64,000 nt of DNA from Rhodobacteraceae bacterium IMCC1335 (GTDB taxonomy: Bacteria; Pseudomonadota; Alphaproteobacteria; Rhodobacterales; Rhodobacteraceae): contig CP046864.1 of the NCBI GenBank assembly GCA_039640495.1, positions 3,645,001-3,709,000 of the forward strand, given 5' to 3'. The translations under genes were made by a program, and so were the position numbers. Below are positions 56,047-64,000 of this stretch, piece after piece; the first letter of the stretch is position 1, and each line of letters begins with the position of its first letter. The notes beneath the pieces were generated by a model, which was not told where the DNA came from, searched no databases, and saw nothing but the letters and a program-made list of their open reading frames with translations.

Positions 56047-56871
56047 ATGGGTGGGTCAGAAAAGACTGTTGTTCAAACAATTATCAAACGCAAAATAAGA
56101 AATCCGGAAGAACCACAAGAAAATGGCGGATGGAAAGTGGCCTATGCCGATTTCGTAACCGCCATGATGGCATTTTTTATGGTCATGTGGTTGCTGTCAT
56201 CGGCAAACGAAGATCAGCGGCGGGGGATCGCGGGATATTTCCGCCCGTCTTCAGACCTAAACCGAGCTGAAACCGGAAGCCAGTCCATGTTGAATAAAGG
56301 AATATTGCATGGTGGGGATACATTATACGCCGCACGTGAGGCCAAGCTTGAAAGCTTGGAAGCGCAATCTTCGAGCGCCGATGAACGACACCAAAACGCA
56401 GCGCAAAAAGACCTTAAAGCCATCAAAACGCTGTTTTCTGATCTATACAAAGAAAAACTCGGGCGCCCCCTATCAGAGGCCCAAATCGGCTTTCACCTCA
56501 GCGATGAAGGCTTCCAGTTTGATTTTTTTGAATCCAAAGGCGCTGAGCTTTTTGACGCAAGCCAAAACCCCAAAACAGCGCTGATCAAACTGCTTGATAT
56601 AATCGCAAAAATGACAGACCACATAGAATATCCGCTCGCGGTTGAAGCGCATGTGCAAGCCGCGCCTTTGGTGGTAAAGCGACCACAGGATTGGACGATT
56701 TCGAGCGCGCGCGCAGGCAATGTGCGGGTGATGCTGCAGCGACTGGGGGTTCCCGAAACCCGCATAAAGCGCAACACGGCACATGGGGATAACGATCCAA
56801 TCTCGGACAACCCGATGGCCCAGCAGAACAACCGCGTATCGATTGTCTTTTTAAATCTCACCAAAGAATAG
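56047..56871 (+). CDS. motB: Flagellar motor stator protein MotB
   Basis: A 274-residue inner-membrane protein. The single helix carries the proton-accepting Asp35 in WKVAYADFVTAMMAFFMVMWLL. A linker/plug region follows (helical, 80-130), then a C-terminal OmpA-like peptidoglycan-binding domain (about 195-270: WTISSARAGNVRVMLQRLGV, NNRVSIVFLN). MotB pairs with MotA, which is not encoded next to it. ATG 56047 after GGGGAAAG. It leads into the flgE-flgK-flgL-flgI series. Confidence 0.9.
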   Translation: MGGSEKTVVQTIIKRKIRNPEEPQENGGWKVAYADFVTAMMAFFMVMWLLSSANEDQRRGIAGYFRPSSDLNRAETGSQSMLNKGILHGGDTLYAAREAKLESLEAQSSSADERHQNAAQKDLKAIKTLFSDLYKEKLGRPLSEAQIGFHLSDEGFQFDFFESKGAELFDASQNPKTALIKLLDIIAKMTDHIEYPLAVEAHVQAAPLVVKRPQDWTISSARAGNVRVMLQRLGVPETRIKRNTAHGDNDPISDNPMAQQNNRVSIVFLNLTKE

Positions 56872-56884
56872 AAAATTTTAAACA

Positions 56885-56899
56885 TTAGCATGCTGTTAA
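56885..56899. promoter_or_regulatory. Weak CtrA-like site upstream of flgE
   Basis: TTAG-N7-TTAA (56885-56899) differs by one base from the TTAA-N7-TTAA consensus of CtrA, a common flagellar regulator in Rhodobacterales. It lies 58 bases before the flgE ATG. One weak match in an AT-containing gap, so low confidence. Confidence 0.25.
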
Positions 56900-56956
56900 G
56901 CAAAACCCAGTTAGCTGTCTGAGACGCGATTTCAACAGATTTCAAAGATAGGTATT

Positions 56957-58261
56957 ATGACAATCTCATCCTCGCTTAATGCCAGCGTTTCAGGCCTAAG
57001 TTCAAATGCCAGCCGTCTGGCAGGTATCTCAGACAATATCGCCAATTCAGCTACGAATGGATATCGGCGGGTTGAAACGGATTTTCACTCTATGGTCATC
57101 TCAAATCGGCAACACGCTTACGCAGCTGGCGGGGTCCGCAGCTCTCAACAGCGCATGATCGATCAGTCGGGAAGCCTTATTTCAACCAATAATAGCACGG
57201 ATTTGGCCGTAAATGGGCGCGGGTTGCTGCCGGTCAGTGATGCAGCACAAATCACAGTCGATAATGGCGAAAGCCCCATGAAATTAACCAGCACCGGGTC
57301 GTTCCGATTGGATAAAGATGGCTATTTGTCCACCACATCCGGGCTTACGTTGCTGGGTTGGCCCGCGCGCGAAGATGGATCTATTCCCAATTACGCGCGC
57401 GACAGCAGCCTCGATCTTGAGCCGATAAAAATCAACGCTCAAACGCTCTCTGGACAACCCACAACCAAAATGCGTGTCGCCGTAAATCTCCCCGCAACCG
57501 CCACAATGGCAGGGGCTGAGCCCAGCACAGAAGGGATCTCAGTTGAGTATTTTGACAATTTGGGGCGGCCACATAGCTTTGAATTTGCCTTTACACCCAT
57601 AATTCCAAGCGTTGACGCTTCCAATACATGGCGTATGGACATCACCGATTCAGCCAATCAAACCGCATCGATCGGCACCTATGAGATGTCTTTTCAAGAT
57701 GCGCGCAACGCTGGCGGCACGTTAAATTCGATAACGCCGCTTGACAGCAGCCCAGCCTATAATGCGAGCACCGGAACAATTGTTTTAAACGCGCAAAGCG
57801 GCCCGATTGAAGTGACCATAGGCAAAATCGCAGATCGCTATGGAATGACCCAATTGTCAGACAGTTTTACGCCCGTGACCAGCGAGAAAGATGGGGCAAA
57901 AAGCGGCACCATGAAAGACGTCGAAATTGATCAAGCGGGAAATGTTTTTGCGATATCTGATACGGGCCTTGCGCGCCGCTTATATCAAGTGCCTCTGGTC
58001 AATCTTCCCAATCTCAATGGGCTGAGCGCGCAGGGCGATGAGACATATCTGCCTTCCTCTTCAAGCGGAAACTATTCACTATGGAGCCCAGGCGATGGCC
58101 CAACCGGAACCATCGTTCCAAAAGCTCTGGAAGAATCCACCACAGATGTTGCAACAGAATTAACGGATATGATCCGTACGCAGAGGGCATATTCATCAAA
58201 TGCCAAAGTTATTCAAACAGTTGATGAGATGCTTCGGGAAACCACAAACCTCATCCGTTAA
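56957..58261 (+). CDS. flgE: Flagellar hook protein FlgE
   Basis: A 434-residue axial protein forming the hook. The N-terminus has LNASVSGLSSNASRLAGISDNIANSATNGYRRVETDF (rod/hook helix). It is followed by FlgE central domains (TNNSTDLAVNGRGLLPV; STGSFRLDKDGYLSTTSGLTLLGWPA) and the C-terminal helix LTDMIRTQRAYSSNAKVIQTVDEMLRETTNLIR. Exported by the flagellar type III system. Starts 85 bases after motB and precedes flgK by 20 bases. Confidence 0.93.
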   Translation: MTISSSLNASVSGLSSNASRLAGISDNIANSATNGYRRVETDFHSMVISNRQHAYAAGGVRSSQQRMIDQSGSLISTNNSTDLAVNGRGLLPVSDAAQITVDNGESPMKLTSTGSFRLDKDGYLSTTSGLTLLGWPAREDGSIPNYARDSSLDLEPIKINAQTLSGQPTTKMRVAVNLPATATMAGAEPSTEGISVEYFDNLGRPHSFEFAFTPIIPSVDASNTWRMDITDSANQTASIGTYEMSFQDARNAGGTLNSITPLDSSPAYNASTGTIVLNAQSGPIEVTIGKIADRYGMTQLSDSFTPVTSEKDGAKSGTMKDVEIDQAGNVFAISDTGLARRLYQVPLVNLPNLNGLSAQGDETYLPSSSSGNYSLWSPGDGPTGTIVPKALEESTTDVATELTDMIRTQRAYSSNAKVIQTVDEMLRETTNLIR

Positions 58262-58281
58262 GCGCTTGAAAGGCCAAGAAC

Positions 58282-59724
58282 GTGTCATTGATCAGTTCTT
58301 TATCACAGGCCATGACAGGGCTGGCGCGCAGCGCAAAAGCGGCCGAACTGGTTGCAGAAAACATCGCCAATGCCAATAAAGCAGGCTATGCAAAACGCAG
58401 CCTCAGCCTTCATGGGCAAACGCATGGTCAAGACGGCCTGGGCATCAACGCGATAGTAAGGCAGGATAATGGCTTGCTGCTTGGTGAGCATCAATTGGCA
58501 GCGGGAGACCGGGCATATGCAAAGCTCAAAGCAGGCTTTTATAACGCCATGCGTCTCACATTTGGCGATGTTGGCTCCACCAGCACGCTAGAAGCCTCAT
58601 TGAATAAATTGGAAGCCGATTTGCGCATTGCCAGCGTCGATCCCAGCGATGAAAACAGGTTGGCAAGCGCTTTTCACGCGGCACAATCGGTTGTCCAAAT
58701 ATTCAATAAAACTGGCGCGGCCATTCAAAAACAGCGTGAATTGGCAGATCACTCTTTGCGGCAGGATATTTCTTTGATCAATCAAACCCTGTCTCAGCTA
58801 GAGACTGTGAATCAAAAACTGTCTCGAACGGCGCCACTCTCTTCGCAGCAGGCCGGCTTGCGCGATCAGCAGGATCTCTTGTTGCAAGATCTGGCACAGT
58901 TTCTGCCCTTCAAACAAATTGAACGGGCGCATGGGGCGGTGGCACTTTATACGGTGAAAGGGCAAATCCTTTTGGACAGTCACGCTACAGAATTGGCAAT
59001 TTCTGAGACAGGTTTCGGCCAAAATTGGCCTCCACCACCGGCCGTACAAAGCACTCAATTACAAATCAAAACAGGCGAGGGATGGCAGCCGATCCGACCT
59101 ATTTCAGGCGCAGGATCGCTATCTGCCACGCAAGATATCAGCCTCAAATGGGCGCCTAATCTACAGGCTCAAACCGATCAATTGGCCTTCAAACTGTCGC
59201 AGATATTTTCCAGCTTGACAGAAGATACCAGCTTGCACGGCGATAACCCAGGCCTTTTCACAGATCTGGGCGGGCGCATAAACGCCGATCGTCTCGAGGG
59301 CTTGGCCAGCCGGTTACAGATCAATGCTGGCGTAAATCCGGATCAAGGCGGGCAAATTTGGCGGATGCGCGATGGCGTTTACGCTGAACACCCCGCCGAA
59401 GATATCTCGGGCGCGCTGCTCGCTGAAATGGCCGATCAATTATCTATGTCACAAGCCTTGGACGGTAACCCATCAACATCTATTATAAAGGATGCGCAGA
59501 TGATCACCGCGCAGGCCCACCGATTGACAAATCAAGCCGAAGAAAACCTTGTTACGCAGCAGGCCTATTTAACGCTTACCGAAACGGCGCTTGCCGCACA
59601 TTCGGTCGATACGGATATTGAATTACAAGAATTATTGCAGATTGAAACGGCATTCGCCGCAAATGCCAAAATGCTTCAAACGGTTGATGAAATGATGCAA
59701 GAAATCTTAAGGATCGGCCGATGA
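58282..59724 (+). CDS. flgK: Flagellar hook-associated protein 1 FlgK
   Basis: A 480-residue hook-filament junction protein. N-terminal SQAMTGLARSAKAAELVAENIANANKAGYAKRSL and the C-terminal axial helix LLQIETAFAANAKMLQTVDEMMQEILRIGR are characteristic. Start is GTG 58282. It overlaps flgL by 4 bases (ATGA), pointing to translational coupling. Confidence 0.92.
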   Translation: MSLISSLSQAMTGLARSAKAAELVAENIANANKAGYAKRSLSLHGQTHGQDGLGINAIVRQDNGLLLGEHQLAAGDRAYAKLKAGFYNAMRLTFGDVGSTSTLEASLNKLEADLRIASVDPSDENRLASAFHAAQSVVQIFNKTGAAIQKQRELADHSLRQDISLINQTLSQLETVNQKLSRTAPLSSQQAGLRDQQDLLLQDLAQFLPFKQIERAHGAVALYTVKGQILLDSHATELAISETGFGQNWPPPPAVQSTQLQIKTGEGWQPIRPISGAGSLSATQDISLKWAPNLQAQTDQLAFKLSQIFSSLTEDTSLHGDNPGLFTDLGGRINADRLEGLASRLQINAGVNPDQGGQIWRMRDGVYAEHPAEDISGALLAEMADQLSMSQALDGNPSTSIIKDAQMITAQAHRLTNQAEENLVTQQAYLTLTETALAAHSVDTDIELQELLQIETAFAANAKMLQTVDEMMQEILRIGR

Positions 59725-60719
59725 ACCTCTCCTTTCATACCTATGCACGCGCAAATTTATCCTCTTTCACCTCACAGTTAAAAGCCGAGATCCTGAATTT
59801 AAGCGCCGATTTGTCAGCCGGCAAACATACCAATCTGGGCAAAGCGCAAGTCGTTCAAATTCCTCTGATACAGAGCATTCAAAGCGATCTTCAAAACGCA
59901 GCAACGCGCGCAATCATACGCCAAGATGCTGATTTCTTCTTCACGCAAACCGAACTGTCTTTGGCAAATATCACCGCGTATATAAAAGCCGAAAATGAGC
60001 GCGTGGTGGATTTAAGCTCTGCTCCTCAAGCGATGGCAACGCGCGATGCAAGCGCAAAAGCTGAAAGCTTTTTCACCGCCTTGGTGGGCCTGATTAATCG
60101 ACAAAGCGGAGGAAAATTCTTTTTCTCAGGACACCAGAGCCACCGCGCCGCTCTTTCGGATGCAAAGACCATATTGACGGCGCTGCGCCAGGATCTTGGA
60201 GCCACTTACACCGCAGATCAATTGAACACTGCGCTAAACATTTGGTTTGATGGCGCCTCAGCACGATTTGAGCAAGATTTTTATCACGGCGATACCAACC
60301 AACATAAAACCTTCCAAATAAACGCTGGTGAGAGCCTAAGCCCCCCTTTTCGTGGCAACTCAGAAGCGGTAAAAATGATGTTGAAAACCGCCGCTAAGCT
60401 TATCTTGGCGATCGACGCACCTGTGCCTGCACCGGATCTCGCGCAGATCTATCAAAAAACGGCAGCCTCGCTGCATGGCTCGCTCGATAATTTTCAACAG
60501 GCCCGTGCAAATCTTGGCATCACGCATCAACGGCTTGATCAACAAAACGCCTTCGCGAAAAACGATCAAAATGCGCTTGAGCTGCAAATGGCAGAGCTGA
60601 CCGATATCAATAAATATGATGCAACAGTGGCGCTGCAAGACGCGGAGACTAGATTAGAAAATCTCTATTTGATTACGGCCAAACTTTCTAAATTATCTTT
60701 GATTCACTTTTTGAAATGA
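59721..60719 (+). CDS. flgL: Flagellar hook-associated protein FlgL
   Basis: A 332-residue flagellin-like junction protein. Recognised by GGKFFFSGHQSHRAAL in the central part, position between flgK and flgI, size, and the C-terminal helix AELTDINKYDATVALQDAETRLENLYLITAKLSKLSL. The N-terminus is divergent, so assignment relies partly on order. It overlaps both neighbours by 4 bases. Confidence 0.85.
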   Translation: MNLSFHTYARANLSSFTSQLKAEILNLSADLSAGKHTNLGKAQVVQIPLIQSIQSDLQNAATRAIIRQDADFFFTQTELSLANITAYIKAENERVVDLSSAPQAMATRDASAKAESFFTALVGLINRQSGGKFFFSGHQSHRAALSDAKTILTALRQDLGATYTADQLNTALNIWFDGASARFEQDFYHGDTNQHKTFQINAGESLSPPFRGNSEAVKMMLKTAAKLILAIDAPVPAPDLAQIYQKTAASLHGSLDNFQQARANLGITHQRLDQQNAFAKNDQNALELQMAELTDINKYDATVALQDAETRLENLYLITAKLSKLSLIHFLK

Positions 60720-61819
60720 TACGCAATCTGGGCCTTATTGCGCTGTTTTTACTCTGCGCATCGCTGGCAGTTTCGGCGCCTGTTCGCATCAAAGACCTTG
60801 TGGAATATGAGGGCGTTCGAGCAAATGATCTTATTGGCTATGGCCTTGTTATCGGGCTGGATGGCACCGGCGACAGCTTGCGCAATGCACCTTTCACAGA
60901 AGATTTGATCTCCAACATTCTTGAGCGCCTTGGCACAAATGTAACGGGAGAGGCATTCAGAACAAAAAACATCGCATCGGTTTTTGTTACAGCCAAATTA
61001 CCCCCGTTTTCGCGCGCAGGAAGCTATATTGACGTGGCCGTGGCAACCATAGGCGATGCGAGTAATCTGCGCGGTGGTATTTTAGTAATGACGCCGCTTC
61101 GGGCCGCCGATGGCGATATATATGCCGTTGCACAAGGCGCGATCATTGCCGGTGGGGCCGCCGTGCGCGGTGCGGCCGAGCAACTTATCGAAGGCGTTCC
61201 AACGGCCGGTGTTATCCCATCCGGCGCTTTGGTGGAACGCGAAGTCGCCTTTGATTTTAAGATATTAAAAACCATCAATCTTGCACTGCGCCAAGCCGAT
61301 TTCAGCACTGCTCATAAAATCGAAACGCTTATCAACAAGAATTTTAAGGGCGCCGTCGCGCGCATGTTGGACGCGGCCACGGTTGAAATAGATATCTCAA
61401 AAACCAACGCATCATCCCCTGCCCATGCGCTAAGCGCGATTGAAAACCTTACCCTTATTCCAGAGCGCAAAGCGCGCGTGGTGGTCGATCAGCGATCGGG
61501 TACCATCGTGATGGGCGCCGAGGTTCGCATTTCGCGCGTTGCGGTTTCGCAGGGAAATTTAACGCTTCATATTCAAGAATCACCACGCGCCGTGCAACCC
61601 AACCCTTTTAGCCAGGGCGAAACCATCGTTTTGCCCCGCAGTGATGTCTCTATGGGCACTCAGGAAAATATCGCGCTCGCCGAAGTTCCAGATGGCGCAA
61701 ACTTGTCTGAAATCATTGCCGGCCTCAATGCTTTGGGCGTTGGCGCAAAGGAAATGATCGATATTTTGAAAAGTATCAAAGCGGCCGGGGCGCTGCATGC
61801 CGAATTTATCGTTCAATAA
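60716..61819 (+). CDS. flgI: Flagellar P-ring protein FlgI
   Basis: A 367-residue periplasmic P-ring subunit. A signal peptide (about 1-21, ending AVSA) precedes VRIKDLVEYEGVRANDLIGYGLVIGLDGTGDSL. FTEDLISNILERLG, VFVTAKLPPFSRAGSYIDVAVATIGDASNLRGGILVMTPL and the C-terminus LKSIKAAGALHAEFIVQ are classic FlgI. Ends 15 bases before the convergent fliP stop with no clear terminator. Confidence 0.97.
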   Translation: MIRNLGLIALFLLCASLAVSAPVRIKDLVEYEGVRANDLIGYGLVIGLDGTGDSLRNAPFTEDLISNILERLGTNVTGEAFRTKNIASVFVTAKLPPFSRAGSYIDVAVATIGDASNLRGGILVMTPLRAADGDIYAVAQGAIIAGGAAVRGAAEQLIEGVPTAGVIPSGALVEREVAFDFKILKTINLALRQADFSTAHKIETLINKNFKGAVARMLDAATVEIDISKTNASSPAHALSAIENLTLIPERKARVVVDQRSGTIVMGAEVRISRVAVSQGNLTLHIQESPRAVQPNPFSQGETIVLPRSDVSMGTQENIALAEVPDGANLSEIIAGLNALGVGAKEMIDILKSIKAAGALHAEFIVQ

Positions 61820-61834
61820 GCCCTTTTTCGGCGA

Positions 61835-62578
61835 TTAAACATATCCACGAACAAGCGAAAAAGCGATCAACTGCCAACCATCAGACACCACGAAAAAGGC
61901 CAGTTTAAACGGCAGCGCTACAAGCGCTGGGGGCACCATCATCATGCCCATAGACATTAAAATTGCCGACACCACCAAATCGATAATTAAAAAGGGCAAA
62001 AAAAGCAGAAATCCAATCTGAAACGCGCGCGCGATTTCTGAGAGCATAAAGCTTGGAACCAAAACCGACAAAGCGGGCGGGCTCTGCGGCGCAACTTGTG
62101 TCTGCGCGCGCAAGGCTTGCATCGCCTGCAACGTCTCCCCATCTACACGCGCCATCATAAAAGCAGATAAGGGTTCCAAAGCTTTGCGAAAGCCCTCCGA
62201 AACTGATATTTCTTCTGCGATCATCGGCTCGACTCCCAAAACCCAAGAGGCCTGAAAAACAGGCTCCATAATGTAATAGGTCAAAAATAACGCCAAACTG
62301 ATCAGAAGCATATTTGGCGGCGCTTGCTGGACTCCGATCGCCTGACGCAAAATTGACAATACCGTTAGAATAAAGGGAAAGCAGGTCACCATGATCAAAA
62401 TTCCAGGCGCAATGCTTATCACGGTGATTAACAAAATGATTTGAACCGTTTGCAACCTCAAAGAGCCGGCAAGCGGCAGTTCAAAACCGCTCGTCTGTGC
62501 ATGGGTCATCTGCGCAAGCAAAAGCGGCAGCACTCCGAACAAAACCCAGAACAGAAGCCTAAACCGCGCCAAAATCAC
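61835..62578 (-). CDS. fliP: Flagellar type III export gate protein FliP
   Basis: A 247-residue membrane protein of the export gate. It has a signal-like N-terminus (to about THAQ), then ILLITVISIAPGILIMVTCFPFILTVLSILRQAIGVQQAPPNMLLISLALFLTYY and LVPSFMLSEIARAFQIGFLLFLPFLIIDLVVSAILMSMGMMMVPP, both diagnostic for FliP. Start overlaps the fliN stop by 4 bases. It is the last visible gene of fliF-fliH-fliN-fliP. Confidence 0.97.
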   Translation of the reverse strand: MILARFRLLFWVLFGVLPLLLAQMTHAQTSGFELPLAGSLRLQTVQIILLITVISIAPGILIMVTCFPFILTVLSILRQAIGVQQAPPNMLLISLALFLTYYIMEPVFQASWVLGVEPMIAEEISVSEGFRKALEPLSAFMMARVDGETLQAMQALRAQTQVAPQSPPALSVLVPSFMLSEIARAFQIGFLLFLPFLIIDLVVSAILMSMGMMMVPPALVALPFKLAFFVVSDGWQLIAFSLVRGYV

Positions 62579-62871
62579 CCTGCAGGCAAAGGGCTGGTCA
62601 GAATATCTGTTAAGCGCACCGCCAATTTTCCGATATCAGGGCCCTCGGAAATTTCTTCTAATTGGCCGCGCGCTATAATTCGATCTCCAACGTAAAGCTC
62701 AACGGCATCATCGATCTGGCTATCGAGGGTCAACACAGCGTTGGGCTTTAAATCTAACAGCTCTTTAATCGCAGGGCGCGCGCGTCCTACGCTCACAATG
62801 ACCTCAATGGGAACGGATTGAAACGGGCTTGCAGAAAGCTTGCTGTCCAGATCAGGGTCAAGCTTTCTCAT
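62575..62871 (-). CDS. fliN: Flagellar motor switch protein FliN
   Basis: A 98-residue SpoA-domain protein of the C-ring: VPIEVIVSVGRARPAIKELLDLKPNAVLTLDSQIDDAVELYVGDRIIARGQLEEI matches FliN. Overlaps fliH (upstream) and fliP (downstream) by 4 bases each. Confidence 0.93.
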   Translation of the reverse strand: MRKLDPDLDSKLSASPFQSVPIEVIVSVGRARPAIKELLDLKPNAVLTLDSQIDDAVELYVGDRIIARGQLEEISEGPDIGKLAVRLTDILTSPLPAG

Positions 62872-63464
62872 TGCGGATCACCCATATCCGAAACCGCTTG
62901 GAAGTTCTGAAACGCCTCAGAAATTTCGGTAAGATACCGTTTAAAATCCACTTCAATCTCGCTATTACCTATTTTCAGAAGCGCCCTTTCTGGGTTCAAA
63001 CTAATATCGCCAACCAGCGTAATCTTGCTTTGAAATGCCTGACCCAATGCTGCCTCCATACGATCAAGCAGGGACGGGTTAACCGATATTGCAAGGCCCG
63101 CCGGAGCAGACGCCTCCACCATCGCATCAAGGCGTTCAATGACAAAAGGTAGAAAGCTTTGCTTTAAAAGCATCGGTAAAATCTGTTCGATCACCTGAGT
63201 CAAAACTGAAGATATCTCTTGCAGAACCGTTAGGCGCGCCGCGTCAAACGTAAAAAACAGGGTTGATAAATGCAATTTCAGACCTGCCGTCGCTTTTTCA
63301 CTGCTTGCCGAATAAGCGGCAACGCAATCATCCCAACCTGCTTTATATCCCTGCTCATAAAGATCAAGCGAGGCCGCATCTTCCACCGCCTCAGCGCGGC
63401 CAGCGGCCGGTGAACATTCCGGTATCTGGCACTCAAATTCGTCTAATAAATGCGCAATGGTCAT
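62868..63464 (-). CDS. fliH: FliH-like flagellar export regulator
   Basis: About 198 residues, low conservation. It has LDLYEQGYKAGWDD, which is the FliH/HrpE-type N-terminal pattern, followed by a predicted helical region and a C-terminal SALLKIGNSEIEVD-like domain (ERALLKIGNSEIEVDFKRYL), as in ATPase-binding FliH. Its position between fliF and fliN supports the name. ATG 63464 overlaps the fliF stop (ATGA); an upstream in-frame start at 63491 lies inside fliF. Confidence 0.75.
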   Translation of the reverse strand: MTIAHLLDEFECQIPECSPAAGRAEAVEDAASLDLYEQGYKAGWDDCVAAYSASSEKATAGLKLHLSTLFFTFDAARLTVLQEISSVLTQVIEQILPMLLKQSFLPFVIERLDAMVEASAPAGLAISVNPSLLDRMEAALGQAFQSKITLVGDISLNPERALLKIGNSEIEVDFKRYLTEISEAFQNFQAVSDMGDPQ

Positions 63465-64000
63465 AAGGCCCGCTTCTCTCCTTGCAGCCAAGAATGCAGA
63501 ACCTCCAAAATGTCTTCTTTACGCGCGCCCATGCCCTGGCTGAGCTGGCTGAGAGCGTCCTGCCCAGAGAGGGGCGGATCAGGTCGGGCAGGTTCCTCTG
63601 TTGGCGGTCGGTCCAGAAAACCTGGTTCGGGCGTCTCTTCAGCGGGCGTCGGCATCAACGCGGAGGCGGAAGTTTCAACCGCCAAACGCGGCGGCTGTGA
63701 CGCCATCCGAGGCCGCGATGCTTTTAAAAGGGGACGGAAAATAAAATACAACATCACCGCAAGAACCATGCCCGTTGCAAGCAGCTTATAGCTGGCCTGC
63801 GAAGCAGGCGCAGCGCCTGAAACCGACGCTTGATTCGGTGCGTATGCGCCTGCGCGAGGATCAGAAAAATCCATTGCTTTTACGGTAATAAGATCGCCAC
63901 GATCGGCTCGGAGCCCGATTGCAGAAGCAACCAGATCTTCAACATCTTGAACCAGCTCTGTGCCACCTGCGGGCGCCTCGAGCGCGCGTGTATTTAGCAA
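63461..64000 (-). CDS. fliF: Flagellar MS-ring protein FliF, C-terminal part (runs off the window)
   Basis: 179 codons of an open frame that continues past base 64000, so the N-terminal and central ring-building domains are missing from view. The visible part shows a periplasmic end (GDLITVKAMDF), one transmembrane helix (LLATGMVLAVMLYFIFRPLLK, about 73-93), then a Pro-rich cytoplasmic tail ending near DILEVLHSWLQGE, where FliG would bind. Identity rests on position and this tail layout. Confidence 0.85.
   Translation of the reverse strand: MLNTRALEAPAGGTELVQDVEDLVASAIGLRADRGDLITVKAMDFSDPRAGAYAPNQASVSGAAPASQASYKLLATGMVLAVMLYFIFRPLLKASRPRMASQPPRLAVETSASALMPTPAEETPEPGFLDRPPTEEPARPDPPLSGQDALSQLSQGMGARKEDILEVLHSWLQGEKRAL

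Overview
The window looks like chromosomal DNA of a marine alphaproteobacterium of the Rhodobacterales (Roseobacter group). This rests on the moderate GC content, the plant-type glutamate-cysteine ligase, the urease-plus-Urt arrangement, the Roseobacter-style flagellar block, and close resemblance of several proteins to Rhodobacterales/Rhizobiales families. A Planktomarina/RCA-like genome would fit, but the sequence alone does not prove it. No phage, insertion sequence or CRISPR array is visible.

Region 1 (1-14.2 kb) is a carbon-phosphorus catabolic locus. It holds phnY (5' end outside the window), a phosphonate-cluster DMT exporter-like protein and a formylglycine-type phosphonate monoester hydrolase/sulfatase on the + strand. 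A long minus-strand operon carries a UgpBAEC-like ABC importer, a GabT-like aminotransferase, a zinc alcohol dehydrogenase, a Hyi-like isomerase and a PbfA-like class III PLP lyase. A divergent LysR regulator heads it. Region 2 (14.2-20.1 kb) has a GlxA/GbdR-type AraC regulator and an unusual URO-D-fold protein, then the phosphate transporter pair orfA-pit and a MocR regulator. The same three-half-site operator candidate occurs before the URO-D gene and before mocR. Region 3 (20.3-31.7 kb) is nitrogen scavenging: urtABCDE (urea uptake; urtB carries an apparent -1 frameshift in a G7 run) divergent from ureDAB-C-EFG.

Region 4 (31.8-39.2 kb) holds an enoyl-CoA hydratase, a cytochrome b561, a gene-poor stretch with an orphan terminator and a tRNA 3'-end-like relic, an AT-rich membrane-protein/XRE pair, an initiator tRNA with a variant anticodon stem, a HyuA-like protein, queG and a GST. 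Region 5 (39.4-56 kb) is core metabolism: gltBD, uppP, aroQ, matB, pgsA, moaDE, an OmpA/BON envelope pair, ubiA, rsmE and gshA. Region 6 (56-64 kb) is flagellar: a motB-like gene and flgE-flgK-flgL-flgI on +, converging on fliF-fliH-fliN-fliP on the minus strand; fliF runs off the right edge.

The parts fit an oligotrophic lifestyle. Phosphonates or phosphodiesters and phosphate supply P, urea supplies N, and gltBD assimilates the released ammonium. The most unusual items are the phosphonate operon with a CUT1-type importer carrying extra cysteine pairs in both permeases, the duplicated MocR-type operator, the urtB frameshift, and the 33.5-35.2 kb accessory patch next to tRNA-fMet. Starts were chosen from ribosome binding sites and overlaps. 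All family assignments are from reading the sequence, without database searches.
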